64,000 nt of DNA from CAYYKK01 sp046351395 (lineage in GTDB: Bacteria; Myxococcota_A; Polyangia; Polyangiales; Polyangiaceae): NCBI GenBank assembly GCA_046351395.1, contig JAXLYP010000006.1, positions 1 through 64,000 on the forward strand, in the 5' to 3' direction. Shown piece after piece: positions 7,946 through 16,859 of the stretch (positions are counted from its first letter, which is position 1; every line of letters begins with the position of its first letter). Both the position numbers and the translations under genes were made by a program. The notes under the pieces were generated by a model. It searched no databases. It saw nothing but the letters and a program-made list of their open reading frames with translations, and was not told where the DNA came from.

Positions 7946-10462
7946 ATGTCGAAGCTGTTCCGCTTCGATTTGACCGTGACGAGCGAGCTCGGCCCGGACG
8001 CGTTCGAGCCTGCGGTTCTCGGTGCAGAGGCGCTGTTGGTGCTCCCGACGTCGGGGGAGCCGCGCGGGGTGCGGGGGGTCGTGAGCGCGCTGCGACACGA
8101 GGGGCGGTGCGTGCGGGCAGGGGGGCGGGCGTGGCAATACCGCATACGGCTGGAGCCCCGGGCCTGCTTGGCGCGGCGTCGCTATGGGTCCGCCATTTTC
8201 CGCAAGCGCCGAGTCGACGAGGTGATCGAAGCGACGCTCGCCCGCGTCGGGGCGCCGTGCCGCTTCCTGCTGCGCGCGGAGCCACTCGCGCGGGAATACA
8301 CGACCCAGTACGAAGAATCGGACTTCGGGCTGGTCGAGCGCCTCGCCGCCGAGAATGGGTTGCTGTTCTATTGTGAGCAACCAGCGGCGCTGCCCCCTGT
8401 TGCGCTCGCGGCCGCGGCGGGGATGCAGGCGCTGCCGAACTTGGCCGCGGAGCCCGTCGTGTCGCTCCTCGCGACCCTGAGCGCGGGCGCCTTGGGCCCG
8501 AACGAGGTGCTCGTCTTCAGTGATTCTGCGGCGTACGGCTCGGTCAGCGCAGCGGGCCGAGGATCGGGGCTGGGCCAGGCGGCGCCCCCCGCTTCGTCCG
8601 AGGTGGTGCTCCCGTTCGTCGGGCGCGAAGGGCCCGGTGTCGGAGGGGATGTCTTGCTGTCGATGGAGCGGCGGCGAAACGTTCAGCCTACCCAGGTGGT
8701 CTACCGCGAGTACGACCCGGCGCGGCCCCTCACCCCCATCGAGGCTGCAGCGCGCGTGCGCAGTCCGGCGCCCCTGGGCTCGGATGGCGTCAGCGCCGAT
8801 CTGGGGCTTGGCGAGCTACCCTTCGCGACCGATCTCGAGGTGTACGAGCACGCCGATCCGCACGCCTTCCCGAGTTGGGTGCATGCGCCTTCGGACGCGG
8901 ACAAGCGTCTCCGCGCGCACCGCCGGGACGCTCGCACGGGGCGCGGCGTCAGCACCAGCGTGCTCCTGTCCGCGGGGCACAGGTTCCGCGTCGAGGACCA
9001 CCCAGACGCAGAGATGAACCGCGGCTGGGTCGCGACTTCCGTGCACCATGACATGCGCGCTACCCGGGCCGACGGGCTTCCTGCCTATCGGAATACGTTC
9101 CAGTGCGTCCCGTCCGAGATCGCCTTCCTCCCGCGGCGCCCCCCGCCGAGGAGCATACAGGTCTGTCTCACCGCGGTCGTGGTCGGGCCCGCCAACGAGG
9201 AGATCCACGTGAACGAGGCGGGCGAGATCAAAGTACACTTCCACTGGGATCGGCGCGCCCCCAGCGAGGAGTCCACTTCGTGGATCCGCACCGCCCACCC
9301 GTGGGCGGGTGCGGGCTGGGGCTCCCAGTTCATTCCGCGGGTGGGTATGGAAGTCGTCGTCGTCTTCGAGAATGGCGATCCGGATAGGCCGCTCGTGATG
9401 GGCTCCGTGTACAACGCCATTGCCCCACCGCCATTCGCGTTGCCCGAGGACAAGACGAAGAGCGGCATCCGCACCCGTTCGACCCCAGGGGGCGGCGGCT
9501 ACAATGAATTGTCCTTCGAAGATCGGCAGGGGCAGGAGCGGGTCTTCCTGCGCGCGGAGCGCGATCTCGAGACCTTCGTCGTTCGGGATCGGCGCGCCAC
9601 GGTTCGCGGCGACGACCGTCAAGACATCGTCGGCGACTCGACCTCGAACGTGGAACGCGATCGGGTGACGCGCATCGCGCGGGACCGGGAAGCGAGCGTC
9701 GCCCGCAACGACCGCTTGCGCGTCGACGGTGGGCGCAGCGTCTCGATCGGCGGCTCCTCGTCCGAGCGCGTCGAGGGAGACCGCTCCGTGCGCATCGAGT
9801 GCCGGGACCGGCGCGAGGTGCTCGACACCAGCGAGCTGCTCGCCCACGCGGACTGCATCGCGCGAATCCGGGGCGGCGCCGCGGTGCTCGTGGGCCAGCC
9901 GGCGCACCCCCAGTCGTGCGTCGTGCACGTCGAGGGGGTGACCGAGGTGTTCGGGACGAGCGCGGTCACCTTCGAAAGCCAATCCGAGATCGTCCTTCGC
10001 TGCGGCGAGAGCACGCTGCGGCTTGGTCCGGCGGAGATCGAGATCGCGTCCCCGCGCGTCGCGGTGCGCGGATCCGACGCGCGCTTGCTGCTCGCGGGTG
10101 GGGAGGCGAAGCTCCGCACGAAGGGGAAGACCCAGGTCGTCGCGGACCAAGCGATCGTGCTGCAATCGATGATGGGCGCGAGCGCAAAGCTCGGCACGGA
10201 GGCCGCGCTCGCAGGGGCCCAAGTGCTCCTCAACTCACCGGCCCAGGCGAAGGACGAGATCGAGGCCAACGAGCCCCGCGCGACGGTGATCGAGCTCACC
10301 GACGACAAGGGCGAAGGTCTGCCGTTCCAGCGCTTCACCGCGACTTTGCGAGACGGCTCGAACTACACCGGCTTCCTCGACGCGCACGGACGGGCGAACA
10401 TCCATGTCGAGCAGGGCGGCGAAATCTCGTTCCCCGATCTCGGAGACGTGGAGAAGGCGTGA
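7946..10462 (+). CDS. vgrG: type VI secretion system tip protein VgrG
   Basis: 838 residues. The start ATG follows a strong GGGAGGGG ribosome-binding site; the open frame extends further upstream without a signal or RBS. The N-terminal phage gpD/gp27-like part contains YTTQYEESDFGLVERLAAENGLLFY. The gp5 OB-fold follows: EIHVNEAGEIKVHFHWDR, SWIRTAHPWAGAGWGSQFIPRVGMEVVV, FENGDPDRPLVMGSVYN, then NELSFEDRQGQERVFLRAERD. From about residue 545 a repetitive beta-helix region (DRQDIVGDSTSNVERDRV..) forms the spike. VgrG trimers cap the T6SS tube and carry effectors, so the next two genes are cargo candidates. No other T6SS structural genes are in the window, so this is an orphan vgrG island. Confidence 0.92.
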   Translation: MSKLFRFDLTVTSELGPDAFEPAVLGAEALLVLPTSGEPRGVRGVVSALRHEGRCVRAGGRAWQYRIRLEPRACLARRRYGSAIFRKRRVDEVIEATLARVGAPCRFLLRAEPLAREYTTQYEESDFGLVERLAAENGLLFYCEQPAALPPVALAAAAGMQALPNLAAEPVVSLLATLSAGALGPNEVLVFSDSAAYGSVSAAGRGSGLGQAAPPASSEVVLPFVGREGPGVGGDVLLSMERRRNVQPTQVVYREYDPARPLTPIEAAARVRSPAPLGSDGVSADLGLGELPFATDLEVYEHADPHAFPSWVHAPSDADKRLRAHRRDARTGRGVSTSVLLSAGHRFRVEDHPDAEMNRGWVATSVHHDMRATRADGLPAYRNTFQCVPSEIAFLPRRPPPRSIQVCLTAVVVGPANEEIHVNEAGEIKVHFHWDRRAPSEESTSWIRTAHPWAGAGWGSQFIPRVGMEVVVVFENGDPDRPLVMGSVYNAIAPPPFALPEDKTKSGIRTRSTPGGGGYNELSFEDRQGQERVFLRAERDLETFVVRDRRATVRGDDRQDIVGDSTSNVERDRVTRIARDREASVARNDRLRVDGGRSVSIGGSSSERVEGDRSVRIECRDRREVLDTSELLAHADCIARIRGGAAVLVGQPAHPQSCVVHVEGVTEVFGTSAVTFESQSEIVLRCGESTLRLGPAEIEIASPRVAVRGSDARLLLAGGEAKLRTKGKTQVVADQAIVLQSMMGASAKLGTEAALAGAQVLLNSPAQAKDEIEANEPRATVIELTDDKGEGLPFQRFTATLRDGSNYTGFLDAHGRANIHVEQGGEISFPDLGDVEKA

Positions 10463-11121
10463 TGCCCCGCATGTACATCGTGCGTCAAGGCGACCACCTC
10501 GCGTCCATCGCCCTTCGGTATGGGCTCGACGCGAACGCTCTCTGGGCGGACGACGCGAACGCCGAGCTGCGATCGCGCCGATCGAACCCCGACCATTTGA
10601 CGCCGGGCGATATCCTTCGCCTTCCCGACCGGCCCTTGCGGGGGGCGCCGCTCGCGAGCGGATCCGTAAACCGATACAAAGCGACGATCCCCCGCGCGCA
10701 GGTGAAGCTCGTGCTCCGGCAGCGGGGCGCGCACGGTGAGCCGGAGCTCGTGGCGAACGCGGCTTGCTTGGTGCACGGCGTCGCCGCCGCTCCCGTGCCC
10801 GCGAGCACGAACGAGCGCGGGGAGCTCGCTGTGGAGGTGCCGGTGGACCTCCGCGAGTTGGAGGTCGAAGTGCACTCCACCGGCTTGCGCCTGTTGCTGC
10901 TCCTCGGCCATATCGATTCCATCGAGGAGCCGAGCGGCATCAGGCAGCGACTCGCACACCTGGATTACCATCCAGTGGGCTTCGAGGCCGGCGAAGGCCG
11001 GTTGGTCGATGCCTTCGACCGCTGGGCCATTCGCAGTTTTCAACAGGCTGAGGGCCTGACCGTCACGGGCGAGGCCGACGACGCGACCCGCGCGCGGTTG
11101 CGCGAGCGTTTCGGAGGCTGA
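10462..11121 (+). CDS. LysM and peptidoglycan-binding domain protein, VgrG-associated
   Basis: 219 residues. The ATG overlaps the vgrG stop by one base (TGATG), indicating coupling. Residues 4-55 form a LysM domain (YIVRQGDHLASIALRYGLDANALW..LTPGDILRLP). The middle is beta-rich. Residues about 155-217 form a peptidoglycan-binding-1 domain (VDAFDRWAIRSFQQAEGLTVTGEADDATRARL). It has no signal peptide, as expected of a T6SS-delivered or tip-assembly protein. LysM/PGB proteins directly downstream of vgrG are common linker or loading factors for the following effector. No catalytic motif is visible. Confidence 0.8.
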   Translation: MPRMYIVRQGDHLASIALRYGLDANALWADDANAELRSRRSNPDHLTPGDILRLPDRPLRGAPLASGSVNRYKATIPRAQVKLVLRQRGAHGEPELVANAACLVHGVAAAPVPASTNERGELAVEVPVDLRELEVEVHSTGLRLLLLLGHIDSIEEPSGIRQRLAHLDYHPVGFEAGEGRLVDAFDRWAIRSFQQAEGLTVTGEADDATRARLRERFGG

Positions 11122-11130
11122 AAGGTCGAC

Positions 11131-13122
11131 ATGGGTGACCGCCGAGAAGTCTTTACCTTCGACATCCCCTTCGAGGAAAGCGATCACTCGGTCGCTGACT
11201 TGATGGCGCGGCGGGCGGCGCCCTATCACCTGCCGCCCTCGGCGGTGATGCCCTATCAGCCGCTGCAAGCGCCGAACCGCATCGCTCGGTTCACCATCGT
11301 ACCCAATGAGCGCCACTACAGGTGGGAGCGCTGGCGCTGCGCGGGCGAGACCGTGGGCGAGATTGTCCACTTGCTCACGGATCGGCTGCGCGGATCTGCG
11401 CGGGAGCAGGGGCTGGTCGACGAGCTCACCGCGAAATGGATTTGCAAGGCGTTGGTCAACGCCACCTTCGCTCACACCCACCGGTCCCAGTTCGCAGGGA
11501 TCAGCTCGGCTCACGACACGCGAGAGGAGGAGCGGCGCTACGCGGCGCTGGTGACGGAGCCGGGCAGCGTCCTTTGGGTGCCCTACCAGAGGTTGCCCTC
11601 GCCCTATCCGTTGCCCGCTTTGCTCGTCGCCGCGGGCGGAGGCGCCAATTCGCAGGTGACCTCGATGGTGAACGTGCAAGCCTCGCCGGAGCCTCGCCTC
11701 ATCTTCGATGCGCGCGACTTCGTGCGCTGCTACGGGGGCGGGGCGCTCGCTCACGGCGGGTTTTACCCGCAAGTGCCGCACGTCCACCGCGTGTTTCAAC
11801 AAGGCAATGGGCGTCTCGGGATTTACCACTCGGCGGGTCACAAATTGCCGGTGCAACGCTTTCTCAGTGTCTCGGCGGCCGAGCTCGCTGCCATCCCGAA
11901 CCATGGGCAGGTCGTCTATCGCCTCACCGGAAGGAACGCCGAGCCCGTCCAGGAGCTCGGGACCGGGAACGTCGGTATCGTCCTCGGTCGACCGCTCAAC
12001 GACGTCGATCCCCTCGTGGCCTATACGAGTGAGGTCGGCAGCACCATGACCATCACGATCCAGGGGGTCTCGATCACGGGTGCCATTGCCGAGCGACTGA
12101 ACGACGCGACCGCCTGCCTCGATACCGTGTGGGTGTGGGCAGGTGGCATCTTCGATGGTCGCGCACAGTCGGGGAGCGTCGGCACCGCGAGCGAGCATTG
12201 TTTGGTCGGGCCGGCGCACGCCTACGTCGACCCCGCCGAAATCACGCGCCTCCGCAACGAAGCGGCGGCGGCGGCCCTGCAGGCCGCGCAGGCCGCGCAG
12301 GCCGCGCAGGCCGCGCAACAGGCCGTGCCTCCGGGACGGCGCGCCCCCCGTCCCCCGCGTCCGCCGCGCGCGCCCACGCCCCCTAGGCCGCCCACGATCC
12401 CCGGCTCCCTCTTTCCCACCGGGGCGATGACGCAAGAGATCGCCGTAGGTCCGATTCCAAGCACAGCTAGCCGCCAAGCCAAGGGCTTTCTTCGCCAAGG
12501 ACAGTCACTCGACCTGACCTGTGCGGACCCGCATTGTCAGATCACCATCCGGCATGACGGCCCGGTCGCGGACGCGCCCTCCGGCTTCTTCGAGACCGTG
12601 ACGGTGACCGACCGTGAGCACCAGAGTCACACCTCGGTCGTTCTGCTCGTCGGAGAGGACGCCCGCGGACGCGTTCGACCGAACCCCGAGTACGACAGTT
12701 TACCCGGGCTCATCGACGCGGAGCTCGCCAAAGGTTTCCCCCGTATCGTGGCCGTGAGCTTCCACCTCGGGCTGGACGACAGCGCCCAATCCGTCCACGA
12801 GCACTACGTGCTCATCGTGGCAAAGGGGCGCGACCAGTACGGTGAGTACTATGCCTTTTATGACCCCGGCTCCACCTCCGGGGACGACCTCGTGCGCAAC
12901 CGGCTCCGGCCGAAGCTCCCCATGTCCGAGCTCGGCGATCCGGCTCCTACGAATGCCTGGGCGAGCGGCATGGTGCTCGGAACCGCCCGCGCCGAGGAGG
13001 TCGCGGTTTGGGCTGGCCCCTTCGAGGTCTGGGCCTACATCTCGAACGGCAACGACCCACCGCGACGACTCCGGGCCGGTCCCAACGCCCGCTCCTTCGG
13101 ATGCCGCGCGACTGGGCAGTGA
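11131..13122 (+). CDS. candidate T6SS effector, unknown C-terminal domain
   Basis: 663 residues, 9 bp after the LysM/PGB gene. Residues 1-370 form a beta-rich domain I do not recognise (FTFDIPFEESDHSVADLM..). A linker at about 372-425 has AAQ repeats followed by Pro/Arg-rich sequence (PRPPRPPRAP); at the DNA level this is a 9-bp tandem repeat near 12279-12319. The C-terminal domain (about 435-663) contains HEHYVLIVAKG and YYAFYDPGS, which look like the His and Asp strands of a papain/C39-like fold. The matching Cys is not obvious, so this is only a suggestion. It lacks a signal peptide. A degenerate piece of the C-terminal domain recurs at 14466-14605. Confidence 0.6.
   Translation: MGDRREVFTFDIPFEESDHSVADLMARRAAPYHLPPSAVMPYQPLQAPNRIARFTIVPNERHYRWERWRCAGETVGEIVHLLTDRLRGSAREQGLVDELTAKWICKALVNATFAHTHRSQFAGISSAHDTREEERRYAALVTEPGSVLWVPYQRLPSPYPLPALLVAAGGGANSQVTSMVNVQASPEPRLIFDARDFVRCYGGGALAHGGFYPQVPHVHRVFQQGNGRLGIYHSAGHKLPVQRFLSVSAAELAAIPNHGQVVYRLTGRNAEPVQELGTGNVGIVLGRPLNDVDPLVAYTSEVGSTMTITIQGVSITGAIAERLNDATACLDTVWVWAGGIFDGRAQSGSVGTASEHCLVGPAHAYVDPAEITRLRNEAAAAALQAAQAAQAAQAAQQAVPPGRRAPRPPRPPRAPTPPRPPTIPGSLFPTGAMTQEIAVGPIPSTASRQAKGFLRQGQSLDLTCADPHCQITIRHDGPVADAPSGFFETVTVTDREHQSHTSVVLLVGEDARGRVRPNPEYDSLPGLIDAELAKGFPRIVAVSFHLGLDDSAQSVHEHYVLIVAKGRDQYGEYYAFYDPGSTSGDDLVRNRLRPKLPMSELGDPAPTNAWASGMVLGTARAEEVAVWAGPFEVWAYISNGNDPPRRLRAGPNARSFGCRATGQ
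12279..12319 (+). repeat. 9-bp tandem repeat (GGCCGCGCA) encoding AAQ repeats
   Basis: About four and a half copies of a 9-bp unit encode the Ala-Ala-Gln linker of the candidate effector. Copy number of such linkers can change by slippage. Confidence 0.6.
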
Positions 13123-13387
13123 CGCGATCGGGTGAACGCGGCCGCCTGCAGATAGTGGATTGGGCCGGCGCGCCGCGCATCGCGTGCTTGGGAGCGGGAG
13201 CGCCGCGCCGGGCTTCGTCGAGCGCATACTACGAGACGACGAGTTGCGGCGCGTGCTCCGTGGATGGGCGCCTCGGTCTCGAACCTCGGAGGTCGTCGCG
13301 TCCGAAGGACCGCCGTCGGGTGGACGCGCGCGCGTTCTCCCCGACGCGCGTGCGCGCGCCGTATCCTCGGCTCTCGGAGGTGGACCG

Positions 13388-14464
13388 ATGCGTCGTTCGA
13401 CGGTGATCTCGGTGGCTTTGTGCGTGGTCGTTCCGCTCGCCTCGGCCTGCGACGACGCGGACGGAACGGGCGCCGGAGGATCGGGCGCGAGCGGATCCGG
13501 GAGCACCTCGTCCGCTGGGCCGACCAGCACGGGCACGCAGACGGGCGCGACCTCGGGCAGCGGCGCGGTGACGAGCAGCGGCGCGTCGATGTCGACCGGT
13601 ACGGGGACGCCGGGCGGCGATCCCTGCAGCGGCAACCCGTTCACCCCGACGACCCCGGGGACGGGACAGGGGACCGAACCACCCTCGTCGAGCGCAGAGC
13701 AACACCAGGCGCGCCTCGCCGTCGACGCGCTCCGAAACCTGATCGGTCTGCCGCCGATCGCGTTCAACGCAGCGCTCAACCAGGCGTCCCAGGCGCACTC
13801 CGACTACTGCACCGCGAACCCTTCGCTCTGCCCCGGGTGGCACCAGGAGACGGCGGGGGCGCCCGGATTCACGGGCGTGAACTTCTTCGATCGGGATAGC
13901 GCCGCGGGGTACAACGGCAACCCGCGCTTCGAGGTGATGGCGTCCGGCCTGGGCGCCGACGGCTCGATCCAAGAGTGGGTCGAGACCGTCTACCACCGCA
14001 CGCCGTTCATCACGCCAGACATGGGCGAGACGGGCTTCGGCCACGCCGCGGCCTACGACACGATGGACTTCGGCAACGGCCAAGCGGCCGACCCCGCGTT
14101 CGTGACGAACTATCCGGTGCACGGTCAGAAGGGCGTCCCCGTGAGCTTCGGCGGCAACGAGGGCCCCACGCCTCCCGCGCCGCCCGCTGGGTTTCCATCG
14201 GGGTCGGTGATCTCGATTATCTTCCCCTCGGCGGGGGTCCACATCACCAAGCACGACCTCTTCGACAGCTCCTGCGCGTCGCTCCCCCACGTCGCGGGCG
14301 GGCAGGATCTCCCCGCCGCCGGCTTCCAGCAGGGGTTCCTCGGGCCGACGGTCGTGCTCTACGCGAACGCGCCGCTCGCGAGCGGCGCGTCCTACACGGT
14401 GAACGTCGAGTACACGTTGAACGGTCAGCCCGGCCACCGCACGTTCCAGTTCACGACGCAGTAA
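13388..14464 (+). CDS. CAP-domain (SCP/PR-1-like) lipoprotein
   Basis: 358 residues. The signal peptide ends at a lipobox (VPLASAC, Cys about 21). A Gly/Ser/Thr-rich linker runs to about residue 95. A CAP domain follows: LAVDALRNLIGLPPIAFNAALNQASQAHSDYC, and a later segment ETGFGHAAAYDTMDF with the strand-loop-strand typical of SCP-like proteins. A beta-sandwich-like tail (HKHDLF..YTVNVEYTLNGQPGHRTFQF) ends the protein. Bacterial CAP proteins are secreted, with lipid-binding or protease-like roles; none can be assigned here. The gene lies between the intact effector and the decayed effector fragment. Confidence 0.75.
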   Translation: MRRSTVISVALCVVVPLASACDDADGTGAGGSGASGSGSTSSAGPTSTGTQTGATSGSGAVTSSGASMSTGTGTPGGDPCSGNPFTPTTPGTGQGTEPPSSSAEQHQARLAVDALRNLIGLPPIAFNAALNQASQAHSDYCTANPSLCPGWHQETAGAPGFTGVNFFDRDSAAGYNGNPRFEVMASGLGADGSIQEWVETVYHRTPFITPDMGETGFGHAAAYDTMDFGNGQAADPAFVTNYPVHGQKGVPVSFGGNEGPTPPAPPAGFPSGSVISIIFPSAGVHITKHDLFDSSCASLPHVAGGQDLPAAGFQQGFLGPTVVLYANAPLASGASYTVNVEYTLNGQPGHRTFQFTTQ

Positions 14465-14465
14465 T

Positions 14466-14605
14466 CCTCGGCCCGTCCTCGTTGGAGAAGACTCCCGCGT
14501 TCGCGATCCACCGAACCCCGAGTACGACGGTCTACCGGGCTCATCGACGCGGAGTTCGCCAAACGGCTCCCCGGATCCCGGCCGTGAGCAACCTCGGGCT
14601 GGACG
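14466..14605 (+). pseudogene. decayed fragment duplicated from the candidate effector
   Basis: About 140 bp align with 12632-12777 inside the effector C-terminal domain. Shared blocks include CCGAACCCCGAGTACGAC and GGGCTCATCGACGCGGAG, separated by small indels that destroy the frame. No start or coding continuity remains. It is best read as an orphan C-terminal toxin-type module in decay. Confidence 0.65.
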
Positions 14606-14664
14606 TCGTTCGTGCTTCGAGGGGCGGGGAGCCTGCCGTCGACTGTTCCGTACGAGGATTGGGT

Positions 14665-15879
14665 ATGAATGGCGCGCTCCGTCCCGGGGGAAGCGAGATC
14701 CCGTTGCGTCGTCCCCTGTCCTCACTCGTCCTCATCGTCCTCCCCGCGCTCCTCGGTTGCGGGTCGTCGCGGGCGGGGCCATCTGCGTTCGCGCAGGCGT
14801 CCCCCTCGTCGCCTCGGGAGTCGAATCTAGCGCCGTCGGGCGAGGCGTCGCCGCCATGTTCGGCGGTCTCCCCCGCGCAGCTCCCCGCACGCGCCCCGCG
14901 CCGAGAGCGTTTGCAGGGCGCGGAGCGGGCGAACCTCGTGGGCGCTGCCGTCGACTACGCAGCGCTCCCGCTGATGCAACCGATCGCCCGTTGTCGGGCG
15001 GTCGCCGATGGATCGAGCACGGCGCCGTGCTCGCAGAGCTCGTTCCGTATCACGCGCGTGACCCTCCAGCCGACGTGCAAGCCGGGGCAGTCCTGGTACG
15101 TGCACGACGAGTGGGGCTTCACGGGTGTCGGCTTGGATCGCGCGCTCGCGTCGCGGTCGTTCCTGCGCGTCGATCGGACGGCCGTCCCGCTCCAGCGGCT
15201 CGTGGCGCCCGGCTTCGAGGACCCCGCCGGCACGATCTCCGCCCTGGCGCACCGTCCGGCGACGACGTTCGAATGGACGACCGCCGACTTCGCCGCCGCC
15301 TCGAAGTCCGACGCGAGCACGCTGCGCGTGGTCCGCTCGGAGGGGAGTTTCGAAGAGGTCGCGCCGGACGCGTTCGCATTCGTCGCGCGCGCGACGCTGG
15401 AGGGCGAGGTCGACGCGATCGCGCTCGTGCCCGGTGAGATCTACGCGTACCGAATGTGCGTGCAGAATTGCGGTTCGCCTCTGGGTGACCCCGTTCGCGT
15501 CGAGCGCGTCGCGCTGATCACACCGCCCGCCGGCTGGGTCGGCGCGAGCGACGTGGCCGTCGAGTCGACCCTCGCGGACGAGCAGCCATTCACGCACGTC
15601 TGGGCGAACGTCACCGCGGGCGCGTCCGCGAGCCTCGTGGTCGACTACCCCGCGCGGCACCCGACGAAGCACGAGACGTTCGGTGCGGCCGCGGTGGTCA
15701 CGTCCGCCGTGATGCTCGACGTCGTGTGGGCGGACGGCGACGCGCCCGTCGGAACCCTCCAACTCGGAAGCTTCGATACGCCGATCGGCACGCTCGGATC
15801 GCGGCAGGTCTCTACGCGAAACCACACCGACGACTGCTACACGCCGCCTCCCGCGCGGCCGATCCCCGTCGGCTTTTGA
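14665..15879 (+). CDS. lipoprotein, unknown function
   Basis: 404 residues. The ATG chosen (MNGALRPGG) precedes a hydrophobic segment ending in a lipobox (VLIVLPALLGCGSS, Cys about 32). A low-complexity Ser/Pro linker follows, then a beta-rich domain from about residue 75 with Cys pairs (CRAV..APCSQ, PTCKPGQSWYVHDEWGF, YRMCVQNCG). No family recognised. The gene converges with the redox gene at 16159. Confidence 0.6.
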   Translation: MNGALRPGGSEIPLRRPLSSLVLIVLPALLGCGSSRAGPSAFAQASPSSPRESNLAPSGEASPPCSAVSPAQLPARAPRRERLQGAERANLVGAAVDYAALPLMQPIARCRAVADGSSTAPCSQSSFRITRVTLQPTCKPGQSWYVHDEWGFTGVGLDRALASRSFLRVDRTAVPLQRLVAPGFEDPAGTISALAHRPATTFEWTTADFAAASKSDASTLRVVRSEGSFEEVAPDAFAFVARATLEGEVDAIALVPGEIYAYRMCVQNCGSPLGDPVRVERVALITPPAGWVGASDVAVESTLADEQPFTHVWANVTAGASASLVVDYPARHPTKHETFGAAAVVTSAVMLDVVWADGDAPVGTLQLGSFDTPIGTLGSRQVSTRNHTDDCYTPPPARPIPVGF

Positions 15880-15966
15880 CCCCCGCGTGCTGGCGAGCGT
15901 GGACCCACTCGCGCACGCACCCTACCGCGATGCACGCGCTCGGCGCCCCGCCCGCTCGCGCGTCGT

Positions 15967-16040
15967 CGCACGTGCCTCACCTCGCGCAATCTCAGGCGCC
16001 GTCGCACTGGCTGTAGTGGATTGGCTGTGAGGCACGCGCG
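15967..16040. other. inverted repeat between convergent genes
   Basis: CGCACGTGCCTCAC (15967-15980) pairs with 16027-16040, 13 of 14 positions, across a 46-nt loop. It lies in the 279-bp gap between convergent stops and contains no gene I can support. It could be a bidirectional terminator or a small repeat element. Confidence 0.35.
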
Positions 16041-16158
16041 GCTTCCTACGGCCGTGGCGGCGTTGCGCTCGCGCGGGCTCGCTGCGGCGATCGGCGGGGG
16101 CAGCCTGGCTGCTCGAAGGAGACGCGCGAGCGCCACGACGCAGTGATCCTCGGCCCAA

Positions 16159-16794
16159 TCAGCGGCGGAGCGCGGCCCACACGAGGTGCGGCGAGCGCTT
16201 CCCCACGCGGACCATCCGCACCCAGAGCAGCGTCATGTGCTCGAGGTGGAGCGCCTGCGCGAGCCCGCCGACGTCGAGCGGCTCGAAGCCGACCGCCGTG
16301 ATCAGCTCCCCGACGCGCGCTTTCGCGGCCGCGTCGTCGCCGCAGAAGAACATCGCGGGCTTCACGTCATACGCGGGGAACGCCGGGTCCTCGAAGTTCT
16401 CGTAGCCATAGATCGTGAACGCCTTCACGACCTTCGCCTCGGGCACGATCGACTGGACGAGCTCGCTCCCCGAACGCTCGCTCTTCAGCGCGTGCGTGAG
16501 CCCGGGGCCTGCGGGGTTCGTGCAGTCGACGAGGATCTTGCCGGCGAGCTCGCCCGCGAGGGGGCGCAGCGTGGCCTCGTTCGCGCCGAACGGGATCGCG
16601 ACGAAGACGACGTCCGCGCCGCGCACCGCCTCCGCGATGGGCCGCGCCGAGAGCCGCGCGTCTCGCGCGAGGGCCGCGGCCACGCTGGCGGAGCCCGGCT
16701 TGCTCTCCGCGATCACCACGCTGTGACCCGCGCCCGCGAGCCGGGCCGCGAGGGGGGCGCCGACCTGGCCGACGCCGATGAATGCGATGTTCAT
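16159..16794 (-). CDS. NAD(P)-binding oxidoreductase, F420-dependent NADP reductase-like
   Basis: 211 residues, with GGAAAGGATC upstream of the ATG. The N-terminal Rossmann fold is complete: MNIAFIGVGQVGAPLAARLA, VVIAESK, then GADVVFVAIPF and KILVDCTNP. The C-terminal half (VVKAFTIYGYENFEDP..MFFCGDDAAAKARVGELI) matches the small NADPH-dependent F420 reductase/NAD-binding-2 group. Without F420 biosynthesis genes nearby the true cofactor partner is uncertain. It lies 65 bp after the DJ-1/PfpI gene on the same strand and probably shares its LysR control. Confidence 0.75.
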   Translation of the reverse strand: MNIAFIGVGQVGAPLAARLAGAGHSVVIAESKPGSASVAAALARDARLSARPIAEAVRGADVVFVAIPFGANEATLRPLAGELAGKILVDCTNPAGPGLTHALKSERSGSELVQSIVPEAKVVKAFTIYGYENFEDPAFPAYDVKPAMFFCGDDAAAKARVGELITAVGFEPLDVGGLAQALHLEHMTLLWVRMVRVGKRSPHLVWAALRR

Positions 16795-16859
16795 GTTCGA
16801 TCCTTTCCTTGTTCTGTCCTCGTCGTCACGCGCACGGCGCGCGTCTCACGGAGCGTCCA

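Noticed and set aside
10363..12498. A 711-codon minus-strand open frame opposite the LysM and effector genes
   Set aside because: Shadow of the plus-strand genes, with no recognisable domain.
13123..13387. Possible immunity gene after the candidate effector
   Set aside because: Open frames here lack a start with a ribosome-binding site and lack GC-biased third positions; nothing can be supported.
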